Shown: positions 1 through 9,635 of the stretch, one piece after another
Layout of the letters: every line of letters begins with the position of its first letter
Position numbering within the stretch: position 1 is the first letter of the stretch
From: Plantago elongata
Lineage: Eukaryota; Streptophyta; Magnoliopsida; Lamiales; Plantaginaceae
Direction of reading: 5' to 3'
Assembly: GCA_036897095.1 (NCBI GenBank)
Contig: JAYMSP010002067.1
Location: 1-26,570, forward strand
Length of the DNA stretch: 26,570 bases
Made by a program: the position numbers and the translations under genes
The notes under the pieces: generated by a model
Seen by the model: the letters and a program-made list of their open reading frames with translations, nothing else
Database searches by the model: none
What the model was told of the DNA's origin: nothing

Positions 1-776
1 TATATATATATTAATATATTAGATTCTAATAGTTAGATTAGTCTTTTATCCTAATTAGATTAGACATAATTTATTATAACTTATATATATACTTTAAATT
101 ATTTTATAAATATACGCAATTGATTATTTAATAATTTTAAAATTATAGTCTACACATGCATAAGAAATGCTCCGGTTCAAAGAACCTCCATATATCATGA
201 AACTGTCCACCACCTCCTAAATATTAGGATACCGAAAATCCCAAACCAAACTCTATCACATACTATTTTGTAATGTGTCAATTCAAAATTTTCACATACA
301 ATTCTGTAATGCGTCAATTCAAAATTTTCATACATGTCAATGAATATCTTGCTTTTGCAAATTGATTTACCATATCTCATATTTTATTTATTGTATATTC
401 TTTTTTATTTATTATTATTTCTTCCGTTTCAGAATAAATGACTTTTATTTTTAGTCACGAAGTGTAATGTGCGGTGTTAAATATTAGGGATAAATGTACA
501 TGATGTGTAAATGAATTGAAAATGTTATAAAAAATAAAAATATAATATTTATAGTAGTACGCATATAAAAGAAATATGTATTAAACATTATTCACTATTC
601 TTTTAAAGATTGTGTTGGGGCCATCGAGAAGTTCCCAAACTTAGTAGTTTTAGTCAAGCGATTTGTGGTTGCATTGGAGTCCACGTGAATATCAATTGAC
701 GTGATCAACGTACATTATACAACTTATATTAATTTTCCATTGATGATATGTCCATGTCGAGTCTATCCTTCGTCAA
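1..776. other. AT-rich intergenic sequence upstream of the first GDSL gene
   Basis: No gene is supported here. The first 20 or so bases are a TA-rich simple repeat, and the rest is very AT-rich with scattered stops in all frames. A 35-bp direct tandem repeat lies at 265-334 and is listed separately. A stretch beginning near 420 (ttccgtttcagaataaatg) resembles the outer end of Stowaway-type MITEs, but I could not find a matching inverted end, so no element is claimed. The right-hand part, from about 640, is probably the promoter of the gene at 916. Confidence 0.5.
265..334. repeat. 35-bp direct tandem repeat, two copies
   Basis: Two adjacent units share the core gtcaattcaaaattttca and are spaced exactly 35 bases apart (units 265-299 and 300-334), with only a few differences. 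The short minus-strand reading frame across this repeat is a by-product of it and is not a gene. Confidence 0.8.
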
Positions 777-785
777 CTATATAAA
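682..785 (+). promoter_or_regulatory. Putative promoter of first GDSL gene: G-box, TGACGTGA and TATA box
   Basis: A TATATAAA box lies at 778-785, about 130 bases before the ATG at 916, which allows a leader of roughly 100 bases. Upstream is a palindromic CACGTG G-box at 682-687 in the context CCACGTG. A second ACGT-core element, TGACGTGA, lies at 697-704. Such elements bind bZIP or bHLH factors in plants, and close pairs of ACGT elements are common in ABA- or stress-responsive promoters. That the gene responds to these signals is inference only. Confidence 0.5.
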
Positions 786-915
786 CAATTCTTCTCTTCG
801 ATTACTCGTCTCATCATATCATTATATCTGTATGCACTTAATAATTACTCCGTCTCTAGATTAGCTTCCCACTGATACACGACTGATCAGCCAACAACCC
901 ATCACTAGCTAGTAC

Positions 916-3337
916 ATGACAATGTGGCATTCTACTCTTGTCTACGTTCTGGCAGTGTTAACAAGTACTGCAATTACACTACCTGAAATTGCAGGAAAAT
1001 TAGTCAATAACTCATCGATTCCGGCTCTATTTGTTTTTGGTGATTCGACAGTCGATCCTGGCAATAATAATAACCTCCAATGCGTGTTCAAGAGCAACTT
1101 CGCACCTTATGGGATGCATTACAACAATTGCGTTGCCACTGGAAGATTTACCGATGGAAGGCTATTGACAGATTATTTGGGCAAGTCCATCCATCTCATG
1201 ATCGATACTACTCATTGTTATAGTTTTTCTTTGTTTTGCATTATTCGCGTAACTTTGATTATGTTTCAAATTTCCTGTGCAAACAGCTTCATATCTTGGT
1301 TTAAAAGAGAACGTTCCAGCATACTTGGAAAGTCCCAGCCTTGAGGAAATGATGACTGGAGTTTCTTTCGCTTCTGGTGGATCCGGATTGGATCCGCTTA
1401 CACCTCAAATAAGTGTGAGTATCTCATTTCAATAACAAGATTGTTGGTGGATGGATCTTATTCTGTTATCATTAGCTTATTCAATTCAGCCACCTTACAC
1501 ACTAAATAAATTTATTTTCGAGTTTTGGGTTAAGTTTTGCTAAACTAATTATTACAAATTAAATGATTATGATGATGAATGCATAGATATTTTTGCAGGG
1601 TGTGTTATCTGTAGGGAAGCAACTGGAGTACTTGAAAGAGTACAAAGCAAAAATTGAAAGTGCGATTGGTGAGAAAAGGACCAAGGCTTTGATTGGAAAA
1701 GCAGTATTTATCATAAGTGCAGGCACAAATGATATCGCCATTACTTATTTAAGTACCCCTTTTCGACGATCTACCTACAACATTACCGCCTACCAACAAT
1801 TTCTATTGCGAAATCTCCACCTACTTATTCAGGTACTATAGTAATATATACTATGTGCAAACATGGATTTCGCTATTTTATCTCTAGTTAGTTTAATAAT
1901 TTTAACTTATATTTACACTTTAAAATTACTTTTGAAACATCTAAAAGGATTGCTAACTAGCAAATTGAGTTAATAATAGCCCATTCATAATTTCTCCACG
2001 GGTACATGATGGGCAAGGAATATGAAATGGTAAAATTTGTATTTTTGATATTCAACACGTACTTGCTACTTATTAGGAAAAATTAAATGTGCCCTGATAA
2101 TATTTTGACATTTTGATACACCGGAAATTGATCCATTCATTACAATGTTTTGTAGTTCAGTTTGAGTTTAATTTTAAGATCCATTCATGAAGCTAGAATG
2201 TAGTAATTTGTTTCGGTTATTTATAAAAAAGATTGTTTACTTTTGAAAAATATATTTACGATCTTGTTGTATTTAAATAAAAATGATTTACTTTCACCCG
2301 ATAAAGAGTAACTTCGTTAGGTTTTAACCGGAAGTGACGCGGGAATTTAACATGCACAATGTGGAAAACATTTTTGAACGTATGTGGTTTGGCCTTAATT
2401 AGTTATGACTTAATTGTTGGTCCGTCCTTATCTAGACATCATGGGCCTTTTCCCAGCTCATAAAGCATAATATGGGTGGTCCTATCTGTTCCATTCTTTG
2501 TCAACCATACTGATGCCTGATGGTACAACTTCATGAACGTTGTTAGTTCTAAGTGGGAAGGTAATCATCGGGTTCATTTTAAAAGGCTGGATGAACCACC
2601 TTTCACTAAGTCTGTATGAGTTTTTTTATCATGTGTGCAGGGTCTAAGGTCCGAAGGAGCTCAACTAATAGCAGTGGTAGGGCAACCGCCCATCGGTTGC
2701 TTACCGGTCATCATAAGCTTGTATTCTCAAAGTGTAAATCCAAGCCGGTCTTGCATAGATTCCATATCATCCATGGCTATCCATTACAACCACATGCTCC
2801 AAGAAATGTTAGATGCGGCTCGAACTCCAGACTCAAATCTCATTTACGTGGACATTTACAATATATTAAGTGAAATGATTTCAAATCCCTCAAAACATGG
2901 TAAAGTTCAAAACTGAAAACCAAGCACATTACAATATAGATTTTGTTTGTGATCTTACTTGCATAGTGCCTCACGATAAAACTGTTAGGACCGGGAGTGT
3001 ATGGTATAAGATTTTAATTCAGAAAATCGGGTTAAAAATACCTACTTTAAAATGATTTTCTGGATTAAAGTTATATACATTGTACGTACTGAAGTTCCAT
3101 ACATTGGGATTAATTGGGCCACTATTAATACAGTATATTGGTGCAGGTTTTGATGAGGTGAATACCGGTTGTTGTGGAAGTGGACTTCTGGAGACCAGTT
3201 GCTTGTGCAATCCAATATCAACAATTTGCTCGGATCCATCCAAATATGTCTTCTTTGATTCAATACACCCAACTGAAGTAGCCTACCATCATATTTTCAA
3301 GGCCCTAATACCGCTAGTCAACCGTGTCCTGAAGTGA
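916..3337 (+). CDS. GDSL esterase/lipase (first copy), five exons, 358 aa
   Basis: This is a secreted SGNH/GDSL-family serine hydrolase that cleaves ester bonds in lipids or other acyl esters; the exact substrate is unknown. The exons are 916-1180, 1287-1414, 1599-1832, 2641-2899 and 3147-3337, with intron phases 1,0,0,1 and a 1077-base coding length. An N-terminal hydrophobic stretch (residues 8-20) looks like a signal peptide. Block I is [11 protein letters not shown] with nucleophile Ser44. Block II is the Gly-rich [11 protein letters not shown] near 112-122. Block III is SAGTND with Asn175. Block V is FDSIHP with Asp333 and His336, so all catalytic residues are present. Length is normal for plant members (about 350-370 aa). 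Intron 1 has a GC donor (GCAAGT at 1181), where both paralogues have GT. Intron 3 is long (808 bases). An alternative start is the Met two codons downstream. Family assignment is secure; substrate and expression are not. Confidence 0.93.
1181..1286 (+). other. GC-AG intron 1 of the first GDSL gene
   Basis: The exon ends in ttatttgg and the intron starts with GCAAGT at 1181. The acceptor is aaacag ending at 1286. Joining 1180 to 1287 gives a continuous frame (Asp-Tyr-Leu-Ala-Ser-Tyr-Leu-Gly) that aligns codon for codon with the homologous junctions of the two paralogues, whose donors are GTGAGT and GTAAGT. The nearest GT (1185) would add four bases and shift the frame. GC-AG introns are a known minor class spliced by the U2 machinery. 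Confidence 0.88.
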
Positions 3338-3440
3338 TTCGTTTAATATGAATTATGGCCCAAAGCATACAATTTCGATTTAAAAGATATCTCCATTAAT
3401 ATTTTTCCGCACTTTATTTGTTCAATTATATGTATTATTA

Positions 3441-4461
3441 AGGGATAATTACATACACCCTGTTAGATGTCCATGTTGCAGATGGGTTCACTTAGATCAA
3501 CAATTACATCCAGGCCCATTTGCGTTGACCAGCTTAATTTACTATTCATTTGTCTTGCAATCCAAACACGGCCTTATCATTATACTCAATTAATTTACAA
3601 CCCTAGCCCCAATTCTCACTCTCAATATCAGATCTGAGGCTAACCACCTCCGCCTCTCTCCGGCCTCCTCCACCTCCGCACATCTCCATCCTCCGCCCAC
3701 CTTTGCTCGCGAATCTCTATCATCCGCCTCATCCACCTCCGCGCATCTCCATCCTCCGCCCACCTCTGCTCGCGAATCTCTATCCTCCGCCCATTTGTTC
3801 TTCTCTTCTCTGTTTTTGCTTAAGGCTGGGGAAGGGTAGGTCGATGGTGGCGACGAAGGTTGGTGGTGGAGACCGATTTCAGTCTCCAAGTTCTTCACGA
3901 CTTCTCTTCTTCATCTCCTTATTTCTCTCGATTTCCGGTGGTGAGGCGGAGGACTGTGGTGTTGCTGAGGTGGACGACTGTGGTGGTGGTGGTGAGGCGG
4001 AGGACTGTGGTGGTGTACGTGTGGTAGTGGACTGGTGGAGGTGTACGTGTGGTGGTGGACTGGTGGTGGTTGTTGCAGGGACTGAAATGAAAGTTATGAA
4101 ACTAGAAACCCTTGTAGTTGAGAATTTGATACACCTAATTGCAAAATTCAAAATGTTCTAGGGACTAAATTGAACTCTAAAAAATTTGAAGGGTGATATT
4201 TTGAAAAATAGAAAGTTGACGAGTGATATTCTATTTTGTTCAAGGACCTGAACTGTAAATAGGCTGTTTGGCCAAATGCAAAAGCTAAAATTCAAGCAGG
4301 GGCAGAAATGACTTTTCCGGGTTTAAGGTCGCCGAAAGTCAAATTCGTGGACCTGGATGTAATTGATTTTTATCGACTAGAACTTCAATGTAATTGTTAA
4401 TCTGGATGGTAGCCATCTGTAATTAACGTATCTAACATGGGTGGTATATGTAATTCGCCCT
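3441..4461. mobile_element. Non-autonomous DNA transposon with terminal inverted repeats, ~1.02 kb
   Basis: The left end reads agggataattacatacacc and the right end, read in reverse, reads agggcgaattacatatacc. The similarity continues inwards for about 60 bases through tgttagat, cagatgg and aacaattacat. The element is flanked by attatta at 3434-3440 and 4462-4468. The duplication could be 8 bases (tattatta) if the right end is one base shorter. No transposase is visible. The interior (about 3600-4080) is much more GC-rich than its surroundings and carries purine/pyrimidine-skewed tandem repeats. The superfamily is uncertain: a 7-8 bp duplication would suit hAT-like elements, but the termini do not settle it. 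Confidence 0.8.
3671..3796. repeat. 63-bp GC-rich tandem repeat inside the transposon
   Basis: Two units start with cacctccgc at 3671 and 3734, sharing catctccatcctccgccc and gctcgcgaatctctat. The period of 63 is a multiple of three, so long open frames persist on both strands. Further on (about 3930-4060) a different purine-rich repeat built on ggtggtg and gaggcggaggactgtgg appears. These open frames are explained by base composition, and I do not call them genes. Confidence 0.75.
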
Positions 4462-4468
4462 ATTATTA

Positions 4469-4866
4469 ATCAAAACTATTTATTAAAAACAATACATAAT
4501 TGTTCAATATCAATTAATGTATGTGAATTGTTGAGTACGTCAGTTGTTTTGTAGGATTTTGGGTTGTTAAATTTATACGAACACAATATTCATTTAGTTT
4601 AAAGTTTATTTCAACCCAAGTTTCAATTTTTATTTGCATCATATATGTAATGAGCATAATCGGTTGTTGTAAATGTAGAAGTGAAATATATCAGACGAGA
4701 CGACATAGTTTACGTTTTCATTTTCTTTCTATGTTTCGTACTGCGTATAGTAATTATAGTAGAAAATAAGTATAAAGAAAACAACCAAAATAGAAAATGA
4801 ACATCATCTATGTGTAATTTTTTGATGCCATATATTTTAATTAGTGTATTGACACTAATTTGTAAT
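4469..4866. other. Intergenic stretch with no recognised feature
   Basis: This is AT-rich sequence between the transposon and the stop codon of the minus-strand peptide gene. Its right part (about 4750-4866) should contain that gene's 3' untranslated region. I see no other gene, repeat or RNA here. Confidence 0.5.
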
Positions 4867-5198
4867 TCAACCAACATAGATCTCACAATAACATTCTTCT
4901 TTTCTACCTAGACGTCGAAGAGTGACCCCTGCAAAATTCTTGCTGCATTGATCAGTGCATGGTTGTTCATAAAACCCAACATAACCAACACCATGAAATT
5001 CAAATTTTGTATCTGGACTTGGATTTGGAAGCGGAAGATCTTTCGAATACGTGGAAGATGCGGGTTCCATACCTAAAACAAATTAGGTTATGGTAAACTC
5101 ATGATAACATATTATTATTTTGAAATAGATGAGTATAACTAACCTGATCCCAGTAGGAGAATTATGAGAATGCATGAGAACGATGTAAAGTTCTTCAT
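4867..5198 (-). CDS. Small secreted cysteine-rich (defensin-like) peptide, two exons, 86 aa
   Basis: The exons are 5198-5144 and 5072-4867 on the minus strand. The intron is phase 1 with a GTTAGT donor and a TTTTAG acceptor, and the coding length is 261 bases. Residues 1-19 (MKNFTSFSCILIILLLGSG) look like a signal peptide, and the exon junction falls at its end, the usual layout of plant cysteine-rich peptide genes. The predicted mature part has four cysteines arranged as CTDQC followed about 20 residues later by CYC. That CxxxC...CxC spacing is the core of the cysteine-stabilised alpha-beta fold of defensin-like peptides, but the outermost cysteine pair of classical plant defensins is missing. 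A TATA-like box lies at 5241-5250, about 45 bases upstream of the ATG. The role (antimicrobial or signalling) is unknown. Splicing and fold are inferred from sequence alone. Confidence 0.68.
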
Positions 5199-5240
5199 TT
5201 TTATTTATTAGGTGTTGTTGGTATTGTAAGACTTTTCCAA

Positions 5241-5250
5241 CTTATATAAA
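5241..5250 (-). promoter_or_regulatory. TATA box of the small cysteine-rich peptide gene
   Basis: On the minus strand this reads TTTATATAAG within ctatttatataagttgg. It lies about 43-52 bases before the ATG at 5198, consistent with a short leader. No other control element is obvious. Confidence 0.5.
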
Positions 5251-5300
5251 TAGTGGTTGTCATTGGTATTTAATTAATGGGTATGGATGTTAATCAACTT

Positions 5301-5715
5301 GTCTAGCTCAATTGGTATGGGAAAGAGTCCATCTCTTAGAGGTCTATGGTCCAAATCTCACAAGGCCTAACCCATGTTCAACTTCGTCAAAGTGTTTGTA
5401 GCCGAGGTCTTTGGTTCAAATCTCACGGGGCCCAACCCATGTTCAACTTCGTCAAAGTGTTTGTAGCCGAGTGACAAGCTGAGACACCCCGTAATCATGA
5501 GGTCACGGGTTCGATTCCCTGAAATGGGTGATTTGGTTCAAATGTCACAGGGCCCAACCCATGTTCAACTTCGTCAAAATGTTTGTAGCCGAGTGACAAG
5601 CTGAGACACCCTGTAATCATGAGGTCATGGGTTCGATTCCCTGAAATGGGTGATTATATTCTTCGTTAAAGCGTTTGTAGTCGAGTGGCAAGCTGAGACA
5701 CCCCGTAACCGTAAC
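5301..5715 (+). repeat. Tandem array of tRNA-like units (A-box/B-box), SINE-like or tRNA-derived
   Basis: The left end contains tctagctcaattggta (near 5302), a good match to a tRNA D-arm/A-box, followed by tggtccaaatctc (near 5348), resembling a B-box. Then come near-identical units starting gtttgtagccgagtgacaag at about 5458 and 5581, each holding an A-box-like tagccgagtgacaag and a B-box-like gggttcgattcc about 45 bases later. A truncated or rearranged unit lies at about 5395 and another at about 5672. Units are joined by cccaacccatgttcaacttcgtcaaa. No unit is a clean tRNA gene: the acceptor ends do not pair well. The array is best read as a tRNA-derived SINE head or tRNA pseudogene that was tandemly amplified. 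Confidence 0.6.
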
Positions 5716-7173
5716 CCATTCAACAATTATTATTGCAATGCTATATTTCATGTTCAATAATACCAATATACCCATCTACCAATTTACGGTAAATGGGCCA
5801 TTAGTTTTTCATGTGTCTCATTCAGCCCACAAGCACAAGCACGTGACTGGTTCAGGGATTACTATGCAATTTCTGAAACTTAATGGCGCTTCCATTTGCA
5901 GCCTGGGGTTACTATGCAATTTTCGAAAATTAACTATATATATCCTGGGTGTTTTCACACTGCCTCACCAATGGCTTTTCTTCAACAGATATAGGCAGCA
6001 CAGCTGTGCTCTAATTACTCATGCTAAACAGTGCTATCTGGATTTTGGATCCATATACAATTATTTTTTACCGAAGCTTCTTGAATTATTAATTTCTTGA
6101 ATGTCTTAAATTTGTGTACCACATATGTTGGAACGTATTATCTCAAACATTCATTATTCTATTACTATAAATTGTAATCCTCCAATTAAGTTTCCAACCA
6201 TATATAGTACACTACCCTGGCATATCAATCTCGGTCCCCGTGTATATGATTCTAGACTTGGTTTCACAGAACGACAGATATGCAATAAAAGGGTGACTTA
6301 GAATTTTTACTTTTAAGAGTTTATGGATAGGGTCCTGACCGACGTGACGTTATATTTATCACTGACTCATTAGTTAACTTTTTAATTTAATGAACTTTCT
6401 TTAATAAAAATATCGTTACATGAACGCACAACTTTTTAAACACGTTAATTAATTTGAGAAACTGATCAAGTTAGTTTGTTAACAAAATAAAATTAATTAA
6501 CGAATTTTCAACTATTTTTTCAGCTAATTTAACTAAACAGAGCCATACCATATCCTCCTTGAATTAAAACCATCACCATGCATACCTTTACGAATCAATC
6601 TGGATTCGGGGTGGTATCGGAGTTCACTCGATGATGGTTGAAAAGTTTCAAGTCTAAATGAATCTTAAATAATAGACTGATATGTCCTTACCCAAAAATG
6701 ATATTAATTTCGGGTCGGGCTCCATAGACCATAATTCATTTTCTTTTGGTCAATAGTTCTTAACATTTGGTAACACAAACTTCACCTGCCTATAATCGAG
6801 AAGAATGATCACTATACTCAAAATTAGCAAGTAATCTACCAGTAGTACTATCCAGAACGAGTTAGCATATTTCAAATTGGTCAAATTGTAGATTATACGT
6901 CTGTCTCAGTGTCTCACAAATGTACAAATTTGCTCTTTTCTGCTCATCTGCACTTTGCCACTTTCTTCATTTACTATCCAATTGTAGACTATACTCATGA
7001 ATCATTCAATCCAACACTGTCCAAATAAGATCTCCAAGTGACAAATTTGTCCCAAATTACATGCCTCAGAAGAGTAGTTGAGACCTGAAACTATTCACAA
7101 CAAGTTACTCAATTTTCCTAACTACATAAACTATATATTAAAATCTCGCAATGATGGCAAACATTAAAAGCTC
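5716..7173. other. Intergenic region without a convincing gene
   Basis: An open frame of 120 codons spans 5738-6100, but its composition is uneven, it has no signal peptide, domain or splice partners, and it includes a short internal repeat (ttactatgcaattt at about 5860 and 5909). I treat it as chance. Around 6611 the sequence gtggtatcggag resembles a primer-binding site of plant copia elements, but no LTR is adjacent. The rest is AT-rich. The right end is the likely promoter of the gene at 7271. Confidence 0.45.
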
Positions 7174-7185
7174 TTAAATAAATAC
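7174..7185 (+). promoter_or_regulatory. TATA-like box of the second GDSL gene
   Basis: The sequence ttaaataaatac lies about 90 bases before the ATG at 7271 and is followed by a pyrimidine-rich stretch (agctttttcttcacttcc) typical of a plant leader. This is the best candidate core promoter, but it is only a moderate match to TATAWAW. Confidence 0.4.
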
Positions 7186-7270
7186 AGTTCGTTCGACTCC
7201 ACAAAACTGGGTCTGTTCAGCTTTTTCTTCACTTCCATTTGTTTGATTTCATCACCAAAGATAAGACAAA

Positions 7271-9245
7271 ATGCGCTTTGCATTCAACCCTTTTGCACAT
7301 TTCCTGTGTTTGTTGTTGCTTCTTTTGTTAGCAGCTGAAACAACTGCTCGAAAACTTGCTGAGAGTTCATCAGTTTCCGCCGTTCTTATCTTTGGTGATT
7401 CAACTGCTGATCCTGGAAACAATAACTACGTCTCGACTACCTTCCGGAGCAACTTTTCGCCTTACGGGAGAGATTTTGTGAACCATACGGCTACTGGAAG
7501 GTTTACTAATGGTCGACTTGCTAATGATTTTATTGGTGAGTTCAATTCAATTGTCAATAGTAGTCCATACAAAGATTTTACACGACTAGTACTGTAATAG
7601 TTTCAGTAGTCAACATGTTCCAAAAGTGATCAATAATTAATGTGTACCTTTGTCCAATGTAGCTAAATATGTAGGCGTGAAGGAGTTTGTTCCTCCATAT
7701 TTGGATCCAACACTCAGCATTGAGGAGCTTGTTACTGGAGTCAGTTTTGCTTCTGCTGGATCCGGGTTCGACCCGCTTACACCGACAATTGGGGTCACAT
7801 TCTTCTCCCTTGTCTTTACCTGTATGAATCAAATATGGAAATTTTGTTCCCAACTCTGGTCATAAGAAGTTTTAGGCCAAGGAACATGGATATAAAACAC
7901 TAAAAATCTTTTATGTCATTTATAAAATTGATATATTTTGTTTTCAGATTATCATCAGATGTTCCAAAAGTTCCTCCTCTGTTTCTGTTTTTCAAGAATA
8001 TGAAATACTATGGTTAGAATTGTAGAATCTAGTTGGTATTGAAGAATTAATATAAGTCGCCACATTCTATATCTCTCTACAAATTTGAACTTTCAGATGA
8101 GATGTAATTCTATCAGGTAGACCTACATAAACCACGCGATGCTAATGCTGATTTTTATAAGATTGTTTACTGATATACAGAATGTGGTATCCATATCAAA
8201 GCAACTGGAAAACTTCAAAGAGTATAAAGCAAAGCTGGAGGCATCACTCGGAAAGGAGAAAACGAAGGAGGTGATCAGCAAGGCACTATTTTTCGTCAGT
8301 GCTGGCACAAATGACTTTGTGGTTAACTATTTCACCTTGCCAGTTCGACGTAAGAACTACACCATCCCAAGTTACATGAGTTTCGTGCTACAAGAATCCA
8401 AGAATTTCTTACAGGTTATAAGTGTTTTTGTTGAACAAATGCATGCAATTTGTTGCGAAAATGTACATCTCTATACCTATCTGGCATGAATTTGATGAAT
8501 TCTCTATTGTGCAGACATTATTGGACCATGGGGCTCGGCGAATCGGAGTAGCTGGATTGTCGCCAATGGGTTGTTTGCCAATTGTCATAACACTGTATGG
8601 CGATCACCCGCTTCTTAAACGAGACTGTGTCGACTATTTCTCTAATATAGCGCGAGGCTACAATCAAATGCTCAAGAATGAGCTGAATGGTTTACAGAAC
8701 CAGATACAAGGATCTGGAGGTCGGATAGCGTACCTTGACGTTTATAAGCCCTTAGAAGACATGTCGTTTGGTCGTAATTATGGTAAGTACAGACTACATC
8801 GAGGATCTGCCTATATCACTATATGTCCTCTGTGCACTGCATCATTGTCCCTTGAATGACTTGATAACCATTTAACTTATATATCGAGTTCAGGAAATTC
8901 TCCCTTATACCATAGTGCTAACTTATAACCCTGTGACTCTGTGAGTGTCAATGGTATAAGGTATAATCTATCTAGCCTTAGCAGTATTGACACAAGATAT
9001 TTAATATAAATCCTTCACTAAAATGTGCATTTTTGTTGCGAGGGAACGCAGACTTTGAGGATGTTAGCAGTGGATGTTGTGGAACAGGCTTGCTTGAAAC
9101 TTCGTTTTTGTGCAATCCAAAGTCAGCAGTATGTGAGGATGCAACAAAATATGTTTATTGGGATTCAATTCATCCTAGCGAAAGAACATATGATCTTATA
9201 GCTCAATCCTTCAGGCCTGTCATTGATGCCCTTGTTAAGAGTTAA
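7271..9245 (+). CDS. GDSL esterase/lipase (second copy), five exons, 363 aa
   Basis: This is a secreted SGNH/GDSL hydrolase, parallel to the gene at 916. The exons are 7271-7535, 7663-7793, 8181-8414, 8515-8782 and 9052-9245, with phases 1,0,0,1 and 1092 coding bases. Residues 8-22 (AHFLCLLLLLLLAAE) form a clear signal-peptide core. Block I is FGDSTADPGNN with Ser44, block II TGVSFASAGSG, block III SAGTND with Asn176, and block V WDSIHP with Asp337 and His340, so the catalytic set is complete. C-terminal cysteines (CC at 308-309, C320, C327) match the first copy. The exon-2 donor (GTCACA) and exon-3 donor (GTTATA) are weak. The last exon has two in-frame acceptors 9 bases apart (9041-9042 and 9050-9051); I chose the CAG at 9050 because it matches the paralogues in length. 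The stop lies about 390 bases from the convergent third copy. The substrate is unknown. Confidence 0.93.
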
Positions 9246-9635
9246 CACGGAAGTCAACATATTGTACATTCGTACCATTATCTGAATTCGGTATGATGCT
9301 ACACGTTAGTTTGGTGTGGAATTCATTGTTAATCTCTTAGCCTACTGCCCTACTTGATCAAAACTTCTTTAATGATGAATGAATGAATGGCCTTGTAGAA
9401 TTTTGTTCTGTGTCAGGGTTGTTTCTTGATTGGATGTTCATATGTGATACTTAGTAGAAGTCCTTGAAATAATGATGTGATTCTAAAAATGGACCAGAAC
9501 AGAGAAAAACAGAACAATGTATAAAGTAAAAACAGAACCAGAACAGAGAAAAACAGAACGATGCTAAAAAGTAAAAACAGAACAATGCACTAGTGATCTT
9601 AAATAAATTCATACGGGATCAGTGAAAGCCAATGC
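9246..9635. other. Convergent 3' spacer with a 44-bp tandem repeat
   Basis: This spacer lies between the stop codons of the second (+) and third (-) GDSL genes and must hold both 3' untranslated regions and polyadenylation sites. At about 9494-9581 the motif ccagaacagagaaaaacagaac occurs twice, 44 bases apart, followed by further gaacaatg/gaacgatgct variants up to the cactagtgatc near 9590. The convergent layout could give overlapping transcripts, but that cannot be seen from sequence. Confidence 0.6.

Noticed and set aside
420-600. Possible Stowaway MITE beginning ttccgtttcagaataaatg
   Set aside because: No inverted partner end or TA target duplication could be found.
3590-4161. Overlapping open frames on both strands (102, 152 and 90 codons)
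   Set aside because: They lie in the GC-rich tandem repeats of a transposon. The repeat period is a multiple of three and stops are rare because of composition. No domain or splice support.
5458-5531. Functional tRNA gene (Ser/Leu-like) within the repeat array
   Set aside because: A- and B-box-like sequences are present, but acceptor-stem pairing and a proper variable arm are not convincing, and the unit is tandemly repeated with truncated neighbours.
5396-5715. CRISPR-like repeat array
   Set aside because: Units are long, tRNA-like and tandem with related spacers in a plant nuclear context. They do not form short repeats with unique spacers.
5738-6100. 120-codon plus-strand open frame
   Set aside because: No domain, no signal peptide, biased composition, and it sits beside a repeat array. 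Most likely chance.
6611-6622. Sequence resembling a copia primer-binding site (gtggtatcggag)
   Set aside because: No LTR-like sequence lies directly beside it, so a chance match or a tiny remnant cannot be told apart.
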